A DNA stretch of 44,658 nucleotides from an uncultured Clostridia bacterium (GTDB taxonomy: Bacteria > Bacillota > Clostridia > Christensenellales > UBA1242), in the NCBI GenBank assembly GCA_944350085.1, contig CALVNY010000017.1:1-44658 (forward strand), given 5' to 3'. How positions within the stretch are numbered: the first letter of the stretch is position 1; each line of letters begins with the position of its first letter. Position numbers and translations under genes: made by a program. Positions 8,260 through 15,784 of the stretch are shown piece after piece. The notes beneath the pieces are model-generated. The model was not told where the DNA came from and ran no database searches. It saw only the letters and a list, made by a program, of their open reading frames with translations.

Positions 8260-9735
8260 ATGAGTAATTACGATATTTACAAAGACATTGCTGTTCGTTG
8301 TAATGGGGATATATATATTGGAGTTGTTGGACCTGTAAGAACTGGAAAATCAACTTTTATTACTAAAATTTTAAACAATTTAGTATTGCCAAATATTATG
8401 GACTCTTATAGCAAAGAACGAACAATTGATGAAATGCCACAAAGTGGTGATGGCAAAAGCATTATGACTACACAACCAAAATTTATACCAAACGAATCAG
8501 TAAAAATTAGGCTAGAAAACGATATTGAAATGAATGTTAGGTTGATTGACTGTGTTGGATATTTAGTTGATGGGGCAATAGGTCATATTGAAAATGAAAA
8601 ACCAAGAATGGTAAAAACTCCTTGGAGCAAGGAAGAAATGCCATTTGAGAAGGCGGCAGAACTTGGAACAAATAAAGTAATAACAGAACACAGCACCATT
8701 GGTGTTTTAGTTACAACCGATGGAAGTATTTGCGATTTGCCAAGAGCAAGTTACGAAAAAGCAGAAGAAAGAGTGGTTAAAGAATTAAAGGAGTGCAACA
8801 AACCTTTTGTTATTGTTTTAAATTCAACTCATCCAAATAGCAACGAAACAAAAAGATTACAACAAGATTTAGAACAAAAATATGGAGTAAGCGTTACAAC
8901 TCTTGATGTGGCAAATATGCAAGAAGAACAAATAACAGAAGTGTTCACAAATATTTTAAACGAATTTATGGTTACATCAATTTGTGTTAAAATTCCAAGT
9001 TGGTTGCAAGTTTTACCATATCAAAATAGGTTTATTCAAGAAATAATAAGCGAAGTTTCAAAAGCAACAAGCGGTTTGCATAAAATAGGTGAAAATTCAA
9101 ATCTTGAGATGTTTGCAGATAGTGAAAATTTTGAATCAACCATAAATAAAACTATCAATATGGCAACTGGTGAAGTTGTGCTAGAAATTGTTCCAAAGGA
9201 AGGATTGTTCTATAAAGTTTTAAGTGATCAATGTGGTTGTGATATATCAAACGATTATGCACTTGTTTCTTATGTTAAACAATTATCAGTTGCAAAAAGT
9301 CAATATGATAAATTTAAGTCGGCCGTTGAACAAGTTAATGAAACAGGATATGGCGTTGTTTATCCAAACTTAAATGATTTGCAACTTGAAGAACCAAAAA
9401 TTGTAAAACAAGGAAACAAATTTGGAGTTAAATTAAAAGCAACAGCGCCATCACTTCACATTATGCGAGTTGATATTGAAACTGAAGTTAATCCAATTGT
9501 TGGAAGTGAACAACAAACAGAAGATATGGCAAAAGATTTACAACAAGAATTTGAAAATAACCCTGAAGGGATTTGGGAAACAAAAATTTTTGGCAAAAGT
9601 TTGCAAACCTTGGTAACAGAAGGATTGCAAAGTAAACTTATTAGTATGCCAGAAGTTGTTCAAAAGAAAATGAGAAAAACTTTGGGTAGAATAGTTAACG
9701 AAGGTAAAGGTGGGGTTATTTGTATTTTACTTTAA
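8260..9735 (+). CDS. spoIVA: Stage IV sporulation protein A (SpoIVA), spore coat ATPase
   Basis: A 491-residue protein, nearly the same length as B. subtilis SpoIVA (492). It begins MSNYDIYKDIAVRCNGDIYI and has the diagnostic Walker A GPVRTGKST (about residues 21-29), the DCVGYLVDGA segment and the C-terminal KGGVICILL that matches the membrane-contact tail. SpoIVA is an ATPase that polymerises on the outer forespore membrane to form the coat basement layer. The start at 8260 is chosen over the in-frame ATG at 8218 because of the strong GGAGGGG directly upstream. No clean sigma-E promoter could be picked out in 8154-8259. Its presence is strong evidence that the organism is, or recently was, an endospore former. 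Confidence 0.97.
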   Translation: MSNYDIYKDIAVRCNGDIYIGVVGPVRTGKSTFITKILNNLVLPNIMDSYSKERTIDEMPQSGDGKSIMTTQPKFIPNESVKIRLENDIEMNVRLIDCVGYLVDGAIGHIENEKPRMVKTPWSKEEMPFEKAAELGTNKVITEHSTIGVLVTTDGSICDLPRASYEKAEERVVKELKECNKPFVIVLNSTHPNSNETKRLQQDLEQKYGVSVTTLDVANMQEEQITEVFTNILNEFMVTSICVKIPSWLQVLPYQNRFIQEIISEVSKATSGLHKIGENSNLEMFADSENFESTINKTINMATGEVVLEIVPKEGLFYKVLSDQCGCDISNDYALVSYVKQLSVAKSQYDKFKSAVEQVNETGYGVVYPNLNDLQLEEPKIVKQGNKFGVKLKATAPSLHIMRVDIETEVNPIVGSEQQTEDMAKDLQQEFENNPEGIWETKIFGKSLQTLVTEGLQSKLISMPEVVQKKMRKTLGRIVNEGKGGVICILL

Positions 9736-9755
9736 TTCTTAAAATATTTAATGTT

Positions 9756-9786
9756 AAAAGCACACAAAATCTGTGTGCTTTTGTTA
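9756..9786 (+). terminator. Intrinsic terminator after spoIVA
   Basis: A perfect 11-bp stem (9756-9766 with 9772-9782) with a 5-base loop and a trailing T-rich tract. Confidence 0.88.
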
Positions 9787-9804
9787 TAATTTATTTTTAA
9801 AAAA

Positions 9805-9833
9805 TTGTTAAATTAAAATTGTTGTGATATAAT
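9805..9833 (+). promoter_or_regulatory. Sigma-A promoter placing the start codon at the transcript 5' end
   Basis: TTGTTA (9805-9810), a 17-base spacer and a perfect TATAAT (9828-9833). The predicted start of transcription (about 9840) is one to two bases before the ATG at 9842, and no ribosome binding site precedes that ATG. Confidence 0.7.
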
Positions 9834-9841
9834 AATTACGT

Positions 9842-10297
9842 ATGAGATATATAATTTTAAGTGACACGCATGGCAATAAAAAAGGTGTAGAAAAATTACT
9901 TCAAACTGTAGAACATGATGGTGTAATTTTTGCAGGAGATGGTGAGAGCGACTTTTCAAATGTCAATGGTAATATTACAATGGTTAAAGGAAATTGCGAT
10001 TTTTTCTCTAAATTGCCACAATCAGTTGTAACTAATATAAATGGCACAAAAGTTTTAATAACACATGGCAATATGTATGGCGTAAAAAGTGGGCTAGGCT
10101 CATTGATTGCATATGCTGAAAGTGAAGAAGTTCAACTTGTTATTTATGGTCACAATCACAAACAATCACTTGAAAAAATTAATGGAATAACATACTTAAA
10201 TCCTGGTACATTTAAAAAAAGTTCAACTTTAAAGAGCAGTTATGCAATAATTGATTTTAAAGATAATAATTTTTTTATAAATATGACAGAATTTTAA
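9842..10297 (+). CDS. YfcE/MJ0936-family metallophosphoesterase
   Basis: A 151-residue calcineurin-like phosphoesterase of the small YfcE/MJ0936 type. Metal-binding motifs are in order: SDTHGN (Asp8, His10), FAGDGE (Asp33), KGNCD, a THG around residue 75 and GHNHK near residue 101, then LNPGT. Such enzymes hydrolyse phosphodiesters in vitro; the physiological substrate is unknown. The gene stands alone between spoIVA and the tRNA cluster with its own promoter, and appears to be translated from a leaderless message. In B. subtilis the related ysnB lies elsewhere, beside rph. Confidence 0.9.
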   Translation: MRYIILSDTHGNKKGVEKLLQTVEHDGVIFAGDGESDFSNVNGNITMVKGNCDFFSKLPQSVVTNINGTKVLITHGNMYGVKSGLGSLIAYAESEEVQLVIYGHNHKQSLEKINGITYLNPGTFKKSSTLKSSYAIIDFKDNNFFINMTEF

Positions 10298-10305
10298 ATT
10301 TTTTG

Positions 10306-10334
10306 TTGACATATAAATGTAGTCATGATAATAT
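10306..10334 (+). promoter_or_regulatory. Promoter of the six-gene tRNA cluster
   Basis: TTGACA (10306-10311), a 17-base spacer and TAATAT (10329-10334) preceded by an extended -10 TGA. Predicted start near 10341, about 16 bases upstream of the first tRNA. Confidence 0.75.
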
Positions 10335-10356
10335 ATTATTGCGTTTGTATGTATGT

Positions 10357-10430
10357 GCGGGTGTAGCTCAATGGTAGAGCCCCAGCCTTCCAAGCTGGTT
10401 GCGTGGGTCCGATTCCCATCACCCGCTCCA
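10357..10430 (+). tRNA. tRNA-Gly (UCC)
   Basis: A full cloverleaf with acceptor GCGGGTG/CACCCGC, anticodon loop CTTCCAA between CCAGC and GCTGG (anticodon TCC), encoded CCA end. First gene of the cluster. Confidence 0.97.
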
Positions 10431-10451
10431 ATTAAATTGTGTAGGGAATGT

Positions 10452-10528
10452 GCGCCGATAGCTCAGCTGGATAGAGCATCGCCCTTCTAAGGCGAGGGTC
10501 GGGGGTTCGAATCCCTTTCGGCGTACCA
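10452..10528 (+). tRNA. tRNA-Arg (UCU)
   Basis: Cloverleaf with anticodon stem TCGCC/GGCGA and loop CTTCTAA (anticodon TCT, AGA codons), encoded CCA. The acceptor begins with a G1-U72 wobble and the T stem has two further G-U pairs. Confidence 0.96.
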
Positions 10529-10542
10529 ATGTTTTATACTAT

Positions 10543-10619
10543 GGTGGGTATAGCGCAGTTGGTAGAGCGCCAGATTGTGGCTCTGGAGGCCAAGGGTTCG
10601 AGTCCCTTTACTCACCCCA
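10543..10619 (+). tRNA. tRNA-His (GUG)
   Basis: Anticodon loop TTGTGGC between CCAGA and TCTGG gives anticodon GTG. The extra 5' G (G-1) opposite C73, the identity mark of tRNA-His, is encoded at 10543. CCA is encoded. Confidence 0.97.
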
Positions 10620-10631
10620 CAATTTATTTAT

Positions 10632-10706
10632 TGGGGTGTAGCCAAGTGGTAAGGCAAGAGACTTTGACTCTCTCATCCGTAGGTTCAAATCCTGCCACCC
10701 CAGCCA
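10632..10706 (+). tRNA. tRNA-Gln (UUG)
   Basis: Acceptor TGGGGTG/CACCCCA, anticodon loop CTTTGAC between AGAGA and TCTCT (anticodon TTG), encoded CCA. The U1-A72 pair is typical of tRNA-Gln. Confidence 0.97.
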
Positions 10707-10727
10707 ATTTTATATAATTTTTATTGT

Positions 10728-10803
10728 GGCCCATTAGCTCAGATGGTAGAGCACGTGACTTTTAATCACGGTGTCCCGCGTTCGAATCGCGGATGGGTCA
10801 CCA
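10728..10803 (+). tRNA. tRNA-Lys (UUU)
   Basis: Acceptor GGCCCAT/ATGGGTC, anticodon loop CTTTTAA between CGTGA and TCACG (anticodon TTT), encoded CCA. A second lysine tRNA with anticodon CTT lies at 16130. Confidence 0.97.
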
Positions 10804-10814
10804 AATATTTTTAT

Positions 10815-10897
10815 GCGGATGTGGCGGAACTGGCAGACGCGCTAGACTTAGGATCTAGTTCGAAAGAGTGGGGGTTCAAGTCCTCTCATCCGCACCA
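10815..10897 (+). tRNA. tRNA-Leu (UAG)
   Basis: Class II tRNA with a long variable arm. Acceptor GCGGATG/CATCCGC, anticodon loop CTTAGGA between CTAGA and TCTAG (anticodon TAG), encoded CCA. Last gene of the cluster. Confidence 0.97.
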
Positions 10898-10930
10898 ATA
10901 AACACAATATCTTGTGTTTATTTTTTTTGT
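10897..10930 (+). terminator. Intrinsic terminator of the tRNA cluster
   Basis: A perfect 11-bp stem (10897-10907 with 10912-10922) with a 4-base loop and a long T run, starting at the last base of tRNA-Leu. Confidence 0.88.
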
Positions 10931-11051
10931 TTTTTTGTTAAAGTTTATTTAAATATTTTTTAAAAAAAATTGTTAAAGCATTTTATAGATTTATTTAATT
11001 AATTTATTACAAAACAATATATAATAAAACATTATTCGACATAAAACACTA

Positions 11052-11080
11052 TTGATTTTTTTTGTTAAAAATAGTACAAT
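11052..11080 (+). promoter_or_regulatory. Orphan sigma-A type promoter
   Basis: TTGATT (11052-11057), a 17-base spacer and TACAAT (11075-11080). No coding region follows before the terminator at 11175, so it may drive a small RNA. Confidence 0.5.
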
Positions 11081-11086
11081 TTGTTT

Positions 11087-11206
11087 ATTAGCAATTAGTT
11101 AACATGTTAAATAAAAGCTAATAAAATAAATATGATTTTTCCTTGATGTAACATTAATTATATTTATTTTATATAAAAGAGTAGCCAAACAACTACTCTT
11201 TTTTAT
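11087..11206 (+). ncRNA. Candidate small RNA of about 120 nt
   Basis: Between the orphan promoter (11052-11080) and a strong terminator hairpin (10-bp stem 11175-11184 with 11193-11202, 8-base loop, T run) lie about 90 bases with no credible ORF. They can form a 9-bp stem (11084-11092 with 11117-11125), which starts slightly before the predicted transcript start, or a competing 13-bp perfect stem (11121-11133 with 11160-11172). Such pairing arises by chance in AT-rich DNA, but a well-formed terminator with no gene upstream of it needs explanation. The S66 peptidase begins about 115 bases after it. The rest of the 10931-11321 gap shows nothing else. Confidence 0.4.
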
Positions 11207-11321
11207 ATTATATTATTGTATTATTAATTGCGTATTTTACATTTTTTGCATAAATATTTTAATGTGCTTTAAATATTATATAATAAATATAATTAATTAT
11301 GTATTTAATCAGGAGACCAAT

Positions 11322-12347
11322 ATGATATATCCAAAAATAAATAAAAAAAATATAAAAATTAGTGTTATTGCTCCAAGTTCAAATTGCGGAGATAGTGTTT
11401 ATTCAAAAATAAGAAATGATAGTGCAATAAGTAAATTTAATAAATTAGGGCATACAATTGATTTTACTAAAAATGCTTATGGAACAGCTTACAAGTTTGC
11501 ATCAGCAAACGAATTAGAGCGTGCTGTTGAGTTTATGGAAGCGTACAAATCCAACTCAGATTTGATTTTAGCGCTTCGTGGTGGCGAACTTCAAATGGAG
11601 ATATTGCCATACATTGATTTTAAAGATATGCTAAATTACAAACCAAAGTGGTATCAGGGATTTTCCGACAACACAGTTTTAACTTACACGCTTACAACAA
11701 TATGCGACATTGCAACTATTTATGGAACAAATTTTGGTGACTTTGGAATGAAGCCATGGCATAAATATATAAAGCAAAATTATAATTTTTGGTTTGGCAA
11801 AAATGAAATTTTAAAAAGTACATCAAAGCACGAGCCTGCATTTCTAGAAAAAAAAGAAGGGCATGAATGTGATGGTTATAAATGCAAAATAAAAACAAAA
11901 TACCAAATCATAACAGGAGAAAAGGAAGTAAAAATAAAAGGCAGGTTGATTGGTGGTTGCCTTGACATATTAAGAGAATTATGTGGTTCGAAATATGATA
12001 ACACTTTAAATTTTTTAGAAAAATACAAAGATGATGGCTTTTTGTGGTATTTGGAAAGTTGTGATTTAAAAGATTGGGACACAATAAGATCTCTTTGGAA
12101 ATTAAAAGATAATGGTTGGTTTAAATATGTTAAAGGATTTTTAATTGGCAGACCAGCCCTTGAAAATGAATTTAAAGATATAAATGCTATTGATTGTTAT
12201 TTACATATTTTAAAAGATTTTAATGTTCCAATTATATATAATATGGACTTTGGTCATGTAAAGCCTAACTTTTACATTGTTAATGGGGCAATTGGCGAAT
12301 TAAATGTAAAAAATGGGAAAGGCGAAATAAAATATTTTTTACAATAG
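11322..12347 (+). CDS. S66-family peptidase (LD-carboxypeptidase/MccF-like)
   Basis: A 341-residue serine peptidase of family S66. The catalytic Ser115 lies in the elbow GFSDNT, with Glu245 (YLESCD) and His312 (DFGHVKPN) completing the Ser-Glu-His triad; spacing fits the MccF branch of the family. The conserved ALRGGE segment precedes the nucleophile. S66 enzymes either trim L,D-bonds of muropeptides during cell-wall recycling or, in MccF, cleave the antibiotic microcin C and related acyl-sulfamoyl adenylates. No signal peptide is visible, so it acts in the cytoplasm. The start at 11322 follows AGGAG; the frame extends upstream to 11262 without a ribosome binding site. It is transcribed alone. 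Confidence 0.88.
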   Translation: MIYPKINKKNIKISVIAPSSNCGDSVYSKIRNDSAISKFNKLGHTIDFTKNAYGTAYKFASANELERAVEFMEAYKSNSDLILALRGGELQMEILPYIDFKDMLNYKPKWYQGFSDNTVLTYTLTTICDIATIYGTNFGDFGMKPWHKYIKQNYNFWFGKNEILKSTSKHEPAFLEKKEGHECDGYKCKIKTKYQIITGEKEVKIKGRLIGGCLDILRELCGSKYDNTLNFLEKYKDDGFLWYLESCDLKDWDTIRSLWKLKDNGWFKYVKGFLIGRPALENEFKDINAIDCYLHILKDFNVPIIYNMDFGHVKPNFYIVNGAIGELNVKNGKGEIKYFLQ

Positions 12348-12352
12348 TTAAT

Positions 12353-12388
12353 AAAAAAAAGAACACTTAAAATGTTCTTTTTTTTATT
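12353..12388. terminator. Bidirectional terminator between convergent genes
   Basis: An A-rich arm plus GAACA (ending 12365) pairs with TGTTC followed by a long T run. A and T runs on both sides let it serve the S66 gene on plus and the PH-domain gene on minus. Confidence 0.75.
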
Positions 12389-12397
12389 TTTTATTTT

Positions 12398-12964
12398 TTA
12401 TTTTTCATCTTTGTTGTTATGTTTTTTGTTTTTAAATTCGTCGATGTAAAATTTTATTTCTTTACAAGTTTCATACGGCATAACAATATGGTTAAAATTG
12501 TAAGATGAGCCACCTTTTGATGCAATCATAGGGCTAGCTGTGCTTCCAAAGCTTATGCTTCCTGTGTTTTTATGAATAATTTTATCAAACAAACTAACAT
12601 AAACATTTACAGCACCAATCATGCCCATGTCTAAGCTTCTGTAATCAACTCCAAATATTCCACTCCTAATAATAACTCTTTTGTTAGAATAAGCAAAATA
12701 TAAGTTTTTATAATAGATTGCAGTAAACAACCAAGTTAATAACATAAATAACACAAAAACACCAACAGGAATTAAAACTAAAATTGGGTCCTTATTAACA
12801 CCTTCTTCTGGGAAAAGAATTCCTAAAATTGAAAAAGATAATAGAAACAACCACATTAATCCAAAACAAAATAATGTGGAAAAATATAATTTCCCTTTGT
12901 GTGGTTTAAATACTTTTATGATTTTTTCATCTTGGTCTAATATATGACTAAATAATTCTTCCAT
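12398..12964 (-). CDS. Membrane-anchored bacterial PH-domain (YdbT-like) protein
   Basis: A 188-residue protein with a short cytoplasmic N-terminus, two membrane helices (about residues 27-51 and 60-84) and a C-terminal bacterial PH-like domain (about 88-175) recognisable by 'YFAYSNKRVIIRSGIFGVDYRSL' style strands with the pattern 'T/S-N-K-R-V-I-I-R-x-G'. Proteins of this type occur singly or in pairs in Firmicutes; their role is unknown, though some protect against bacteriocins or membrane stress. It ends in a Lys/Asn/Asp tail. A good ribosome binding site (AGGAG) precedes the start. It is divergent from the metal-resistance operon and separated by 222 bases. Confidence 0.8.
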   Translation of the reverse strand: MEELFSHILDQDEKIIKVFKPHKGKLYFSTLFCFGLMWLFLLSFSILGILFPEEGVNKDPILVLIPVGVFVLFMLLTWLFTAIYYKNLYFAYSNKRVIIRSGIFGVDYRSLDMGMIGAVNVYVSLFDKIIHKNTGSISFGSTASPMIASKGGSSYNFNHIVMPYETCKEIKFYIDEFKNKKHNNKDEK

Positions 12965-13116
12965 TTATTGCTCCTTTTAAAATTATAAAATATATTTCTT
13001 ATTATATTATATATTATTTTAATTTATTATCATAATATTATTTAATCAAAATTTATTAATTATAAATTGAAGTATAATATTTTTTATAAATTTTATAAAA
13101 AATTTTTTAAAAAATG

Positions 13117-13170
13117 TTGACTATATGAATAATTATTCATATAATATAGTATATGAATAGTTGTTCATAT
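13117..13170 (+). promoter_or_regulatory. Metal-responsive promoter with two palindromic ArsR/SmtB operators
   Basis: Near-consensus sigma-A promoter: TTGACT (13117-13122), 17-base spacer, TATAAT (13140-13145). A perfect 20-bp palindrome fills the spacer and enters the -10 (13123-13142, half-site ATATGAATAA). A second near-palindrome with the same half-site occupies 13151-13170, in the transcribed leader. Both fit the ATATGAA...TTCATAT operator type of CadC/SmtB repressors, so the downstream repressor is expected to shut its own promoter until metal binds. Confidence 0.9.
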
Positions 13171-13186
13171 ACTAAAGGAGTTTTAA

Positions 13187-13540
13187 ATGAAAGATTGTCA
13201 ATGTGGATGTAAGGAAATTGAAGGCAATAACACTTGTATTCCTACAAAATGTGTTATTTGTGAAATGAGTAAAGTTTTAAAAGTTTTGTCAGATTCTACT
13301 AGACTAAAAATATTATATAGTCTTCTTGAAGGTGATAAATGTGTAAATTCAATTCAAGATGATGTTAATATGTCACAATCAGCAGTTAGCCATCAGTTAA
13401 GAGTTTTAAAAGATATTAATTTAGTAAAGTGTGTTAAAAATTCAAATAGGGTTATATATGCATTAGCAGACGACCACATAAAAACAATACTTGAAATGGT
13501 TCAAGAACACATAAATGAAGGAGAAAATATCAATGCGTGA
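13187..13540 (+). CDS. ArsR/SmtB-family metal-sensing repressor (CadC/SmtB type)
   Basis: A 117-residue winged-helix repressor. The DNA-recognition helix is in MSQSAVSHQLRVLK (about 62-75). Two metal sites can be seen. The alpha5 pair site reads Asp95-x-His97-x10-His108-x2-Glu111, the same spacing and residues as the zinc site of SmtB. The N-terminus is cysteine-rich (Cys4, 6, 8, 17, 22, 25), with Cys52 in the alpha3 position, resembling the soft-metal site of CadC. Zinc and/or cadmium/lead sensing is therefore expected. AAAGGAG precedes the ATG. Its end overlaps the ATPase gene by 8 bases. Confidence 0.93.
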   Translation: MKDCQCGCKEIEGNNTCIPTKCVICEMSKVLKVLSDSTRLKILYSLLEGDKCVNSIQDDVNMSQSAVSHQLRVLKDINLVKCVKNSNRVIYALADDHIKTILEMVQEHINEGENINA

Positions 13541-15629
13541 AATTTATAAAATAGAAGGCTTAGATTGTGCAAATTGTGCAAAAAAAGTTGAGGAGCATTT
13601 AAACAAATCGCCTAATATTGAACATGCTAGTTTGGATTTTGTTAATTCCAAGTTGTTTATTGATTACATAACCCCAATGGAAGAAGTTGAACTTGCAATG
13701 TATATTACACAAGTAAATAGAGATGCAATTATAAGCAAAAATCAAGAATTGGACACAAACATAAAAATATTAAGCAAAAAGAACATTAATCTTCTTATAA
13801 GGATTATTATTAGTGCATTCATAACAATCGTCGCTTTGTGCTTGCCTGATTTAAATAAAGTATTTAGTATTATTAAGTTCAGCCTTTACTTAGTGGCATA
13901 CATAATTGTAAGTTACGATGTAATATTTGCAATGTTTAAAAATATCTTTACTGGCAGTAAAAATATTTTTGACGAAAACTTTTTAATGTCGGTTTCAACA
14001 ATTGGAGCTTTTATAATTGGAAGTTATTTTGAAGGTGTACTAGTTATGTTATTGTCACAAGTAGGCGACATTTTACAAGAAGCAGCAGTTAATAAATCAA
14101 GAAGGGCAATTTTAAAAACGCTTGACCTTCGCCCAACAACTGCAAACAAATTAGATGAAAACAAAAACATAAAAATTGTTGACCCAAAGGAACTTCAAGT
14201 TGGAGACACTATTTTAGTAAAAATGGGGGAAATTATTCCAATAGATGGTGTTGTGCTAGAAGGTGGTGGAATAGTAGACACCTCTAGCATAACAGGTGAA
14301 TTTTTACCAAGAGAAGTGGCTAAGGGCAGTGAAGTTGTAAGTGGTTGTGTGCTTAAAAGTGATTCATTAATTATAAAAGTTTCAAAAACTTACACAAATA
14401 GTACAATAAGCAAAATTTTAGAGCTTGTTTCAAATTCTGGAGCAAACAAATCAAAAGCCGAAAAATTTATAACAAAATTTGCCAAAATTTATACGCCTGT
14501 AGTTTTAGGCATCGCATTAATTGTTGGAATTGTTCCACCACTATTTGTTGGAAATTGGATTGAATATATTTATAGAGCATTAATATTTTTAGTTATCTCT
14601 TGTCCATGTGCAATTATAATAAGTGTGCCTTTAACATACTTTACAGGGTTAGGCTTGTCAGCAAAAAACGGAATTATGATTAAAGGTGCAAATTACCTTG
14701 ATGAGTTGTGTATGACAAGTAAAATTGTTCTAGACAAAACGGGAACTTTAACCTATGGTAAATTTTTTGTTGAAAAAATAGTAAACAAAGAAATTGACAA
14801 TGAAAAATTTTTAGAATATGTTGCTTATGCTGAAAGCATTTCAAATCATCCAATTGCAAAATCAATAGTTGAAGCCTATGGTAAAGAAATAAATAAAAAC
14901 AAAATTAAAGAAGCCGAAGAAAAAGCAGGGTTTGGTGTTAAAGTTAAATATGATGGAAAATTAATAATTGTAGGCTCGCCAAAATGGTTAAAAAAATATA
15001 ATATTAAATGTGAAAAAACTAATGAATTTGGAAGCATTGTTCATTTGGCTGTAGATCAACAATATTGTGGGTATTTGGTTTTAAAGGATAAAGTTAAGGA
15101 AAGTGCAAAAAGGTTTATTTCTCAAATGTCACAAACAAACATTGAAACAATTATGTTAACAGGTGATGTTGAAGATTCAGCACAAATTATAGCAAAAGAA
15201 TTAGACATAAAAAATTATTATAGCGAATTATTGCCGGAAGATAAATACAAAATATTAAATGAAATAAAATCAAAAAACAACAAAGCAACAGTGTTTGTAG
15301 GTGATGGTGTTAATGATGCTCCAAGTATAATTAGTGCAGATATAGGAATTGCAATGGGAGCAATGGGTAGTGATGTTGCAGTTGATTCAGCAGATGTTGT
15401 AATTATGAATGATGAAATACAAAAGGTTGCAGAGGCAATTACAATAGCAAAAAGCACTAGAAAAAAAGCAATCTTCAATATTGCATTTTCACTTATAATT
15501 AAATTTGTTGTAATGATTTTGTCAATGATAGGTTTGTCTTCAATGGGCTTGGCGGTGTTTGCAGATGTTGGTGTTATGCTTTTATTAATATTAAATTCGT
15601 TGCTTCTATTTAAAAAGAAAATAAAATAA
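13533..15629 (+). CDS. P1B-type heavy-metal (Cd/Zn/Pb) exporting ATPase
   Basis: A 698-residue metal-transporting P-type ATPase. A single HMA domain at the N-terminus carries GLDCANC (Cys12, Cys15). Membrane helices include the CPC ion-site motif at 357-359. The phosphorylation motif DKTGT has Asp401, followed by the HP motif (SNHPIA) and GDGVNDAP (590-597). CPC plus pairing with an SmtB/CadC repressor points to Zn2+/Cd2+/Pb2+ export (CadA/ZntA group) rather than copper. The start at 13533 is chosen because AGGAG at 13519-13523 serves it; the in-frame ATG at 13515 would include that site. It is translationally coupled to the repressor and induced with it. Confidence 0.95.
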   Translation: MREIYKIEGLDCANCAKKVEEHLNKSPNIEHASLDFVNSKLFIDYITPMEEVELAMYITQVNRDAIISKNQELDTNIKILSKKNINLLIRIIISAFITIVALCLPDLNKVFSIIKFSLYLVAYIIVSYDVIFAMFKNIFTGSKNIFDENFLMSVSTIGAFIIGSYFEGVLVMLLSQVGDILQEAAVNKSRRAILKTLDLRPTTANKLDENKNIKIVDPKELQVGDTILVKMGEIIPIDGVVLEGGGIVDTSSITGEFLPREVAKGSEVVSGCVLKSDSLIIKVSKTYTNSTISKILELVSNSGANKSKAEKFITKFAKIYTPVVLGIALIVGIVPPLFVGNWIEYIYRALIFLVISCPCAIIISVPLTYFTGLGLSAKNGIMIKGANYLDELCMTSKIVLDKTGTLTYGKFFVEKIVNKEIDNEKFLEYVAYAESISNHPIAKSIVEAYGKEINKNKIKEAEEKAGFGVKVKYDGKLIIVGSPKWLKKYNIKCEKTNEFGSIVHLAVDQQYCGYLVLKDKVKESAKRFISQMSQTNIETIMLTGDVEDSAQIIAKELDIKNYYSELLPEDKYKILNEIKSKNNKATVFVGDGVNDAPSIISADIGIAMGAMGSDVAVDSADVVIMNDEIQKVAEAITIAKSTRKKAIFNIAFSLIIKFVVMILSMIGLSSMGLAVFADVGVMLLLILNSLLLFKKKIK

Positions 15630-15635
15630 AAAATT

Positions 15636-15666
15636 AAGATAAGTTTTTTAACTTATCTTTTTTATT
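15636..15666 (+). terminator. Intrinsic terminator of the metal-resistance operon
   Basis: A 10-bp stem (15636-15645 with 15650-15659) with a 4-base loop and T run. Confidence 0.88.
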
Positions 15667-15744
15667 ATAAATAATTTGCGTAACTTATTAAATTGCAATA
15701 AAAAATTAGTTTTAAGTTTAAACAACTTAATGTAAAAATATAAT

Positions 15745-15784
15745 ACTTATTTGATAATTATATTGTAATCATTGTCAAATAAGT
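15745..15784. repeat. 14-bp inverted repeat in a gene-free stretch
   Basis: 15745-15758 pairs with 15771-15784 (13 Watson-Crick pairs and one G-T) around a 12-base spacer. No T run follows on either strand, so it is not a terminator. It lies in the 400-base gene-free region between the ATPase terminator and the tRNA-Lys promoter, which otherwise shows only AT-rich sequence. Confidence 0.5.

Noticed and set aside
10529..10717. 62-codon open frame
   Set aside because: It runs through tRNA-His and tRNA-Gln; no ribosome binding site, and the sequence is explained by the tRNAs.
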